A stretch of 34,621 bases of DNA from Canicola haemoglobinophilus (GTDB lineage Bacteria; Pseudomonadota; Gammaproteobacteria; Enterobacterales; Pasteurellaceae): assembly GCF_002015075.1 (NCBI RefSeq), contig NZ_MUXZ01000028.1, positions 1-34,621 of the forward strand. The letters run 5' to 3'. The notes under the pieces are model-generated. The model had not been told where the DNA came from. It was given only the letters and a program-made list of their open reading frames with translations, and did not search any database. The number at the start of each line of letters is the position of its first letter. Position 1 is the stretch's first letter. Shown here piece by piece: positions 23,706 through 30,439 of this stretch. The position numbers were made by a program, and so were the translations under genes.

Positions 23706-23751
23706 GTTTACATGATTTTATCTCAGTTTTAATGCTTTATTTGAGGAACGA

Positions 23752-24525
23752 ATGAAAATTTTAGCCTGTGAACAAAAAATTGGACGAAGTGTTCAATCGG
23801 GTGGTTGTGCTATTCACTGCCAAGATTGTAGTATTAGTCAACTCTGTATTCCGTTTACATTAAATGAACATGAATTAGATCAGCTCGATAATATTATTGA
23901 ACGCAAGAAACCTATTCAAAAATCCCAAGTTTTATTTAAAGCAGGCGATGAATTAACCTCTCTTTATGCTATTCGTTCTGGCACAATTAAAAGTTATACC
24001 ATTAGTGAAACAGGCGAAGAACAAATTACATCTTTCCATTTACCAGGAGAGCTCGTCGGGTTTGATGCGATTAATAATATGCGCCATCCTAGCTTTGCTC
24101 AAGCATTAGAAACAGCTATGGTTTGTGAAATTCCTTTTGATATTCTGGATGATTTATCAGGAAAAATGCCCAAATTAAGACAGCAAATTATGCGTTTAAT
24201 GAGCAACGAAATCAAAAGAGATCAAGAAATGATTTTATTGCTGTCAAAAATGAATGCGGAAGAACGTCTAGCTGCTTTTATTTACAACCTTTCCAACAGA
24301 TATTCTGCCCGTGGCTTTTCAGCTCGAGAATTTCGTCTAACAATGACCAGAGGCGATATAGGAAACTATTTAGGATTAACAGTTGAAACCATTAGCCGTT
24401 TACTTGGTCGTTTTCAGAAAATCGGTATTTTATCTGTTCAAGGCAAATATATTACCATCAATAATATGCCTGAACTTTCAGCGCTTGCTGGTACTACTAA
24501 GCCTAAAATAAAAATGGTTGGATAA
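23752..24525 (+). CDS. fnr: Oxygen-sensing transcription regulator FNR
   Basis: 257 residues, very close to E. coli FNR. The [4Fe-4S] ligands are C23, C26 and C32 in SGGCAIHCQDCSISQLCIPF plus a fourth near position 125 in MVCEIPF. A cNMP-type beta-roll (KAGDELTSLYAIRSGTIKSY) leads to the dimerisation helix, and the DNA-reading helix is in TRGDIGNYLGLTVETISRLL with the E-x-x-S-R contacts intact. FNR switches genes to anaerobic metabolism when oxygen is absent. TGAGGA lies upstream, and an FNR box lies in its own promoter region. uspE follows, after a terminator. Confidence 0.97.
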   Translation: MKILACEQKIGRSVQSGGCAIHCQDCSISQLCIPFTLNEHELDQLDNIIERKKPIQKSQVLFKAGDELTSLYAIRSGTIKSYTISETGEEQITSFHLPGELVGFDAINNMRHPSFAQALETAMVCEIPFDILDDLSGKMPKLRQQIMRLMSNEIKRDQEMILLLSKMNAEERLAAFIYNLSNRYSARGFSAREFRLTMTRGDIGNYLGLTVETISRLLGRFQKIGILSVQGKYITINNMPELSALAGTTKPKIKMVG

Positions 24526-24530
24526 AAAAT

Positions 24531-24567
24531 TCGAGCGCAATAATAAATTATTGCGTTCGATCACTTT
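24531..24567 (+). terminator. fnr terminator
   Basis: TCGAGCGCAATAA (24531-24543) pairs with TTATTGCGTTCGA (24548-24560), one G-T pair, 4-base loop, then TCACTTTTT. Confidence 0.8.
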
Positions 24568-24681
24568 TTAAAAAACTACTGCTTGTTATTTCTATAAATA
24601 TTACCTATCCTATTTCTACATATCTATTAATACAACCAATTTATCGATTTCTCAGAAAATCGTTAAACAGCGGAGGTTATT

Positions 24682-25608
24682 ATGCAATTCAATAATATAC
24701 TTGTCGTTTTAAATCCTGAAACAGAAAAACAATATGCTTTGGCTAGAGCTGTTCGCTTAGTAAAAGAGCAAAAGAATGAAAATAAAGTAAAAATTACCAC
24801 TTTCATGGCTGTATATGATTTTTCTTATGAAATGTCAGCTTTATTGTCTTCTGAAGAAAGAGATGCTATGCATAAAAGCATTATTGAACAGCGCCAACAA
24901 GCTGTTCAACCTTATCTGGAAAAATATGCAGATCCTAATATTGAATTTAATTCTATTGTTCTTTGGCATAGCAACGAAGCTGAAGCTATCACAAATGCTG
25001 TAGCCGAACATAATTATGATCTTGTGATTAAATATACTCAGGAAGAAGAACGTTTATCTGCCCTTATTTTTACTCCTCAAGATTGGCAATTATTACGTAA
25101 ATGCCCTGCTCCGATCATGGTTGTTCGTGATGGAGATTGGAAACATCAACGCCGTATTCTTGTAGCTGTTAACGTTTCAGATGATAAAGATGAACATACA
25201 TCATTAAACAATGAGCTTGTTTCTCTAGGCATTGATTTAGCGGATAAATTGGAACGTGGTAATATTCATCTTGTTACTGCTTATCCGCCAACACCAATCA
25301 ATATGGCAATTGATTTACCTGAATTTACTACCACAGAATATGGAAATGGTATTCGTGGTCAATATCTGTTAAACATGAAAGCATTGCGCCAACAATTTGG
25401 TATTGATGAAGATCATACTCATGTAAGAGAGGGTTTTCCTGAAGATGTTATTCCTGCGGTTGCAAAAGAATTAGAAGCTGAATTAGTGGTTTTAGGTACC
25501 GTGGGAAGAACTGGCTTGTCTGCCGCTTTCTTGGGTAATACGGCAGAACACGTTATCAGTAAATTAGAATGTAATTTGCTAGCAATCAAACCAAGTAAAA
25601 AAGAATAG
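24682..25608 (+). CDS. uspE: Universal stress protein UspE (tandem Usp domains)
   Basis: 308 residues made of two Usp folds, about 1-150 and 155-308. The first starts FNNILVVLNPETEKQYALAR; the second starts RRILVAVNVSDDKDE. The second domain ends in the Usp nucleotide-loop pattern LVVLGTVGRTGLSAAFLGNT then AEHVISKLECNLLAIKP. It follows fnr as in E. coli and H. influenzae. UspE is involved in stress survival and aggregation in E. coli; no enzyme activity is assigned. GGAGG precedes the ATG. A short inverted repeat (CGATTT/AAATCG) lies in its leader. Confidence 0.93.
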   Translation: MQFNNILVVLNPETEKQYALARAVRLVKEQKNENKVKITTFMAVYDFSYEMSALLSSEERDAMHKSIIEQRQQAVQPYLEKYADPNIEFNSIVLWHSNEAEAITNAVAEHNYDLVIKYTQEEERLSALIFTPQDWQLLRKCPAPIMVVRDGDWKHQRRILVAVNVSDDKDEHTSLNNELVSLGIDLADKLERGNIHLVTAYPPTPINMAIDLPEFTTTEYGNGIRGQYLLNMKALRQQFGIDEDHTHVREGFPEDVIPAVAKELEAELVVLGTVGRTGLSAAFLGNTAEHVISKLECNLLAIKPSKKE

Positions 25609-25623
25609 TTTACTGTAAATAGC

Positions 25624-25658
25624 AATAATCCTAACTTTCGTAGTTAGGATTATTTTTT
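25624..25658 (+). terminator. uspE terminator
   Basis: AATAATCCTAAC (25624-25635) pairs with GTTAGGATTATT (25643-25654), 7-base loop, followed by T residues. It may also slow folC transcripts from the other side. Confidence 0.85.
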
Positions 25659-25659
25659 A

Positions 25660-26988
25660 TCAAAGCAACTCTAAAAATGCACCAACTGTATAGAATGAGC
25701 CAAATACTAAAACCACATCATTTTCTGTGAAATTTTGCACCGCACTTTTTACCCCTTCATATACAGAAACATAAGTTTGTACTTTGAGAGCACTAGTTTG
25801 TGATATTTGTTGCAACGTCACAAATAGTGCATCACTACCCTGCCCTCTTGCGCCTTCTAAAGTAACTAAATTCCAATGATCAATAACATTAATTAAAGGT
25901 GTTAATATACCTTGGCTATCTTTATCTTTTAAAATACCACAGACTGCAATGATTTTTCCTGTTGATTTAGCTTTTAGTGCGGTCAGTTTTTCCGCTAAAT
26001 ATAAAGCAGCATGAGGATTATGCCCTACATCAAGGATAATTTGAGGTAATTTTTCAATTGGTTTTTCCGCTAATTTAGCTAAATTGGTTAGCTTATCTAA
26101 TTTCATTTTTTGAAAACGTCCAGTCAATTCAACCTCTCGCAGAGATTTATGAATCACTGGTAATGAAATATCAAAAGGTAAATAAGGCAATGTTGCTAGA
26201 GCGGTTGCTGCATTTGCTAAAGGAATATTACAAATAGGCAAATTATCCATAGAGATAGTTTCCACTTTTGTTGTTTCCCACGCCCAACTATTTTCCTGTA
26301 TGCTAAATGTCCAATCTGTATTACGACAAGACAGGAGCGCATTTAATTTTTTCCCATGTTCCAACAAAGTGCTAGGAATATTTGCCTCACCAATAATCGC
26401 CGGTTTATTTGGACGGAAAATACCTGCTTTTTCAAAAGCAATTTCTTCTCTCGTATTGCCCAAGAAATCCGTATGATCAATATCAATGCTGGTAATTACC
26501 GCAAGATCTGCATTAACAATATTAGTGGCATCTAAACGCCCACCTAAGCCTACTTCTAAAATAACCACATCTAAATTAGCCTGTTTAAATAGATATAGCG
26601 CAGAAAGCGTACTAAATTCAAAATAAGTTAAAGACTGTGATTTATGTTGTTCAATAAAGGCAAAGGCTTCTGTATGTAACTCATCGGCCAATTCTTGATT
26701 TTGAATTCTTACTCTTTCGTTATATCTAATCAAATGAGGAGATGAATAGACTCCAACACGCAATCCCGCATTCAACAACAGCATTTCTAATAAACGGCAA
26801 GTGGTTCCTTTGCCATTTGTGCCTCCAACGGTAATCACAAAAGGCGCTGGGCGTAATAAATCCAATTGCTGTGCAACAGATTTAACCCTATCTAAACCTA
26901 AATCAATAGCTTTAAAATGGGCGTTTTCTAAAAAACAAAGCCACTGTTCAAGTGGCGATGTTGATGTTAATAAATTTGAATTAGACAT
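25660..26988 (-). CDS. folC: Dihydrofolate synthase / folylpolyglutamate synthase
   Basis: FolC makes dihydrofolate from dihydropteroate and glutamate and adds further glutamates. I start it at ATG 26988 (442 residues), which overlaps the end of accD by 8 bp; a non-ATG start at 27006 would add 6 residues without support. The Mur-ligase ATP loop is VGGTNGKGTT (54-63). Further landmarks are SSPHLIRYNERVRI, FEFSTLSALYLF, VILEVGLGGRLDATN, SIDIDHTDFLG and LDVGHNPHAA. An exact uptake signal is at 25739-25747 and a near one at 25977. Translationally coupled to accD, an order also found in E. coli. Confidence 0.95.
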   Translation of the reverse strand: MSNSNLLTSTSPLEQWLCFLENAHFKAIDLGLDRVKSVAQQLDLLRPAPFVITVGGTNGKGTTCRLLEMLLLNAGLRVGVYSSPHLIRYNERVRIQNQELADELHTEAFAFIEQHKSQSLTYFEFSTLSALYLFKQANLDVVILEVGLGGRLDATNIVNADLAVITSIDIDHTDFLGNTREEIAFEKAGIFRPNKPAIIGEANIPSTLLEHGKKLNALLSCRNTDWTFSIQENSWAWETTKVETISMDNLPICNIPLANAATALATLPYLPFDISLPVIHKSLREVELTGRFQKMKLDKLTNLAKLAEKPIEKLPQIILDVGHNPHAALYLAEKLTALKAKSTGKIIAVCGILKDKDSQGILTPLINVIDHWNLVTLEGARGQGSDALFVTLQQISQTSALKVQTYVSVYEGVKSAVQNFTENDVVLVFGSFYTVGAFLELL

Positions 26989-27880
26989 TATTAGATTGTT
27001 CTTCAATTAATTCAGGTTCAACAAATGGCGAAGGTTTGTTCATTAGCTTGCTTAAAAGATTAGCTAAGGTTTCACGCATTTCAGAGCGCTTAACGATCAT
27101 ATCAATAGCGCCATGTTCTAATAAGAACTCACTGCGTTGAAATCCTTCAGGTAATTTTTCACGTACAGTTTGTTCAATAACACGAGGACCAGCAAAACCA
27201 ATAAGTGCTTTAGGCTCAGCAATATTTATATCGCCCAGCATAGCAAAACTTGCAGATACGCCCCCTAAGGTTGGATCTGTTAATACTGAAATAAAAGGAA
27301 TGCCTTTTTCTTTCATTTTGGCCAACACAGCACTGGTTTTTGCCATTTGCATTAAAGAAAATAATGCTTCTTGCATACGAGCACCACCACTTGCAGAGAA
27401 ACAAACAAACGGGCAATTTAACTCTATTGCTTTTTCTGCTGCTTGTACAAATTTAGCCCCTACCACAGAGCCCATTGAACCGCCCATAAAGCTAAAATTA
27501 GAAGCAGCAGCAACAATTGGCATACCATAAAGCGTACCAGAAACTGTAATCAAGGCATCTTTTTCGCCTGTTTCTTTTTGTGCAGCAGATAATCTATCTT
27601 TATATTTTTTCAAATCCTTAAATTTTAAAATATCTTTAGGTTCTAAATCTGCCGCAATTTCGACAGTACTGTCTTTGTCCAACAAAGCAATCAAGCGCTC
27701 TCTTGCATCAATACGCATATGATGACCGCACTTTGGACAAACTTCTAAATGGCGTTTTAACTCATCACGATACAACACTTGTTCGCAAGACGTACATTTT
27801 GTCCACACACCTTCTGGCACATTAGACTTTTTGCTACTTGAAGTTGTATTCTTACTAAAAATTCTATCAATCCAGCTCAT
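26981..27880 (-). CDS. accD: Acetyl-CoA carboxylase carboxyltransferase subunit beta
   Basis: AccD with AccA transfers the carboxyl group from biotin to acetyl-CoA, the first step of fatty acid synthesis. The 299-residue product has the N-terminal zinc ribbon C29-x2-C32-x15-C48-x2-C51 and the crotonase-type core with FSASGGARMQEALFSLMQMA, LTDPTLGGVSASFAMLGD and IGFAGPRVIEQTVREKLP. Full length. It overlaps folC at its 3' end. An exact uptake signal lies in the zinc-ribbon coding region (27725-27733). The 83-bp gap to usg has no clear terminator. Confidence 0.97.
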   Translation of the reverse strand: MSWIDRIFSKNTTSSSKKSNVPEGVWTKCTSCEQVLYRDELKRHLEVCPKCGHHMRIDARERLIALLDKDSTVEIAADLEPKDILKFKDLKKYKDRLSAAQKETGEKDALITVSGTLYGMPIVAAASNFSFMGGSMGSVVGAKFVQAAEKAIELNCPFVCFSASGGARMQEALFSLMQMAKTSAVLAKMKEKGIPFISVLTDPTLGGVSASFAMLGDINIAEPKALIGFAGPRVIEQTVREKLPEGFQRSEFLLEHGAIDMIVKRSEMRETLANLLSKLMNKPSPFVEPELIEEQSNNV

Positions 27881-27963
27881 TTTTAACCTTTATTTGTCAA
27901 CTGAAAATTGGGCTTATTAGACCATAAATAAGGAGTGTTTTCCAGCATTTAACACAGCTCCGA

Positions 27964-28923
27964 CTAGCCGATTAACTCAACTAATTTAACTGCCATTAGC
28001 GCTAAATTAAAGCGTTGTTCATCAGCCACAGACCAAAATTCTACGCTATTTTCCACCGCACTTTTTTCCATAACACTTAAGGCACTAATATGCAATTTGA
28101 CATTTTCCTCTCTATTTTCGCTTTCGCCATTGCTTACAGGCGTAACAACTTTCTCAGCATGGTATTGGGTCAACTCACTTTCTTGCCAAGCTTGTAATTG
28201 GCTTTCTATATCAATTGCATAATCTGAAAGTGTGGTCACAAATTGCCCCATACCATAAAAAACTGGGACTTGAATTTGATGAAATACTACATTGTCTAAT
28301 TGAGGATAAATTTTTTGCAGTTGCGCCGCTAAATTTTGATTTTGCACGGGGAATACATCGAAAGCCAAACGCTGCTGTTCTTCATCGAGGGGAATACCAT
28401 TTAACAATTGTGCGGTCTGCCCTGCGAGCTTAGCAACTTGTTCAGCATTAGTATAAGAGGCTGGCAATAATGAAGTAATGACAACTTGTCGAATATTATC
28501 AACCATCTTGTTAATAGCTAAAGCACATTGCGTGACTTGTGGATTTGGCAAAGAAACAATATTTCTTTGACGCAATTCAACTACTTGTTCTTCATTAATA
28601 CTTGGAACAACCACAGGAATATCAGAAATATTTGCACAAATCCCTAATACATCAATGACGATACAACCGGCATCCGCTGCTTGTGCAAGCAGATTAGCTT
28701 GCTCCACGCTACCAGCGAATAAAACATAGTTAAACTCACTCCAATCAGCCTCTTCAGATGCAATTTGCGCCACCGCTTTATTTTTAAAACGAACACCTTG
28801 TTCCTCATTGAAAGGAATAATCTCAACAATTTTTAGACTTTCAATTTCAAGTTGACTTTGCTCTAAGGTTTCAGCAATTTTCTCAGCCAGTTCAAATTCT
28901 GCGGCAATAGCAATATTTAACAT
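27964..28923 (-). CDS. usg: USG-1 protein, aspartate-semialdehyde dehydrogenase homologue
   Basis: 319 residues in the Asd-like family named after E. coli usg. The C-terminal half aligns well: AGQTAQLLNGIPLDEEQQRLAFDVFP, QVPVFYGMGQFV, and VEFWSVADEQRFNLALMAVK. The N-terminal nucleotide motif GATGAVG of real dehydrogenases is missing (MLNIAIAAEFELAEKI), and the catalytic Cys position (PNC in Asd) reads Pro128 in SLPNPQVTQCALA, so dehydrogenase activity is improbable. E. coli Usg is also changed there. The gene precedes accD-folC on the same strand, recalling the E. coli usg-truA-dedA-accD-folC order. Function unknown. Confidence 0.82.
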   Translation of the reverse strand: MLNIAIAAEFELAEKIAETLEQSQLEIESLKIVEIIPFNEEQGVRFKNKAVAQIASEEADWSEFNYVLFAGSVEQANLLAQAADAGCIVIDVLGICANISDIPVVVPSINEEQVVELRQRNIVSLPNPQVTQCALAINKMVDNIRQVVITSLLPASYTNAEQVAKLAGQTAQLLNGIPLDEEQQRLAFDVFPVQNQNLAAQLQKIYPQLDNVVFHQIQVPVFYGMGQFVTTLSDYAIDIESQLQAWQESELTQYHAEKVVTPVSNGESENREENVKLHISALSVMEKSAVENSVEFWSVADEQRFNLALMAVKLVELIG

Positions 28924-28988
28924 TTTTCTCTCTTATAACTTCGGGTAAAATAATGGCGCATTTTACAAAATAATTAAGAGAAAAGAAA

Positions 28989-29465
28989 ATGACACCCGCA
29001 ATTGATTTACTGAAAAAACATAAAATTCCTTTTACTTTACATACTTATGAACACGATCCAAATAATACCCATTTCGGCGATGAAGCAGCAGAAAAATTAG
29101 GTATTCCAACAACCCAATCTTTTAAAACATTACTTGTTGCCGAAAATGGCGATCAAAAAAAGTTGGCTTGTTTCGTCCTTCCCACTGCTAATATGCTGAA
29201 TTTAAAGAAAGCAGCAAAAGCGATTGGTGCGAAAAAAATAGAAATGGCCGATAAAGAAATAGCGCAAAAAAGCACTGGTTATTTAGTGGGCGGTATTAGT
29301 CCTTTAGGGCAAAAGAAACGCCTTAAAACTGTTATTCATCAATCGGCATTAACTTTCGACAAAATTTTTGTTTCAGGCGGAAAAAGAGGACTTAGTGTTG
29401 AACTTAGCCCTCAAGATCTTGCTCAGCTTACCTCTGCTGAATTTATTGATATTGTTGATGAGTAA
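28989..29465 (+). CDS. ybaK: Cys-tRNA(Pro)/Cys-tRNA(Cys) deacylase YbaK
   Basis: YbaK removes cysteine from mischarged tRNA-Pro in trans. The 158-residue product is close to H. influenzae HI1434, the structurally studied member. The essential Lys46 lies in TQSFKTLLV; also conserved are GYLVGGISPLGQKK (94-107) and FVSGGKRGLSVELSP. It is divergent from usg with 65 bp between and convergent with rnm, ending 10 bp before the rnm stop with no terminator in between. Confidence 0.94.
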   Translation: MTPAIDLLKKHKIPFTLHTYEHDPNNTHFGDEAAEKLGIPTTQSFKTLLVAENGDQKKLACFVLPTANMLNLKKAAKAIGAKKIEMADKEIAQKSTGYLVGGISPLGQKKRLKTVIHQSALTFDKIFVSGGKRGLSVELSPQDLAQLTSAEFIDIVDE

Positions 29466-29475
29466 TAAAACAAAC

Positions 29476-30315
29476 TTAATTTTCTACTTGAGATAAAAGT
29501 TGCCAAACTGGGCGACAATTTTCTGGCAAACCTAAGGATTTTCCTAATTCAATCCAGCCACATGGGAAATGGAAATCGGAACCAACAGAGCTGTATAAAC
29601 CATATTCTTCTGCCCAACGAGCAAGTAATAAACGCTGATCCTTAGTTTGCCCACAACCAGCAACCTCCATTGCATCCCCCCCCCATTGTTTAAAATCAGC
29701 AATAAGGCGTTTAATCCATTTTGCTGTCATGGTATAGCGCAAAGGGTGAGCAAGCACAGCAATACCACCTGCTTGATGAATAATCTCAATTGCACGAGGA
29801 ATATCAACCCACTGCGCCTTAACATAAGCCGACTTACCTTGTCCTAAATATTTCTTAAAAGCTTGATTGTCATTGGCAACTTTGCCAATTTGCACTAAAT
29901 AACGCGCATAATGCGCTCTTGTCACCTCTCCATTAGCCAGTTTTTGCGTTTCAGCAAAAGCATTTACAACGCCTAAACGTTCTAATTTTTGTCCAATTTC
30001 AACCGCTCTTTGTAAACGAAGTTCTGCTTGCTTAGTTAAAAGGGCGGTCATTTTTTCAGAAGTTTCATCAAAGCCCAAGCCAACGATATGAATTGCACGA
30101 TTCTCCCAAGAAGTCGAAATTTCAACGCCATTAATGAAGGAAATACCTAATTTTTCCGCTTGCTCACGAGCCTGCGATAAACCAGAAATCGTATCATGAT
30201 CAGTTAAGGCTAAAACATTTACCCCTTGTTGATGTGCTCTTTGCACTACTTCTTGCGGCGACAACATCCCGTCAGATGCGGTGCTATGACAATGTAAATC
30301 GTAAATTTTATTCAT
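29476..30315 (-). CDS. rnm: PHP-domain 5'-3' exoribonuclease RNase AM (TrpH/YciV)
   Basis: 279 residues. E. coli Rnm trims the 5' ends of 5S, 16S and 23S rRNA and degrades short RNAs and pAp; the older name is TrpH. PHP metal ligands are visible: H8, H10 and D15 in DLHCHSTASDG, D39-H40 in LTDHD, E65 in NGVEIS, H190 in LAHPLR, and the C-terminal GSDFHF. The start ATG at 30315 aligns with the family. Codons 211-214 (W G G D) are written as T followed by nine G (29685-29676), a long homopolymer for this AT-rich DNA; any one-base slip there would cut off the last ~65 residues, including GSDFHF. The gene is intact as given. Confidence 0.92.
   Translation of the reverse strand: MNKIYDLHCHSTASDGMLSPQEVVQRAHQQGVNVLALTDHDTISGLSQAREQAEKLGISFINGVEISTSWENRAIHIVGLGFDETSEKMTALLTKQAELRLQRAVEIGQKLERLGVVNAFAETQKLANGEVTRAHYARYLVQIGKVANDNQAFKKYLGQGKSAYVKAQWVDIPRAIEIIHQAGGIAVLAHPLRYTMTAKWIKRLIADFKQWGGDAMEVAGCGQTKDQRLLLARWAEEYGLYSSVGSDFHFPCGWIELGKSLGLPENCRPVWQLLSQVEN
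29676..29684 (-). repeat. G9 homopolymer tract in rnm
   Basis: Nine consecutive C on the plus strand (G9 in the coding sense), covering codons 211-214 of rnm. It is the longest G/C run I see in the window. Confidence 0.95.
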
Positions 30316-30389
30316 GTTTTTCCTAATTCAGTTGTAAAGCCTTAATGACGCAAGGGCGCTATCTTAACAAAAATGCTTGTGTATAAATA

Positions 30390-30421
30390 TAAAAAAAGTG
30401 CGGTTAAACCCACCGCACTTT
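30390..30421 (-). terminator. res terminator from a perfect uptake-signal pair
   Basis: AAAGTGCGGT (30395-30404) and ACCGCACTTT (30412-30421) form a 10-bp stem with a 7-base loop; on the minus strand it is followed by seven T. It closes the mod-res operon 18 bp after the res stop. Confidence 0.88.
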
Positions 30422-30439
30422 CAAGGCAAAGGCATTGAA

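Noticed and set aside
24640..24663. Inverted repeat CGATTT/AAATCG in the uspE leader as an operator
   Set aside because: Only 6 bp per arm and no match to a known regulator site I can name.
25809..25821. matS-like 11/13 match in folC (and similar ones at 3743-3755 and 19297-19309)
   Set aside because: Two-mismatch sites are expected about three times by chance in this window; only the 12/13 pair is kept.
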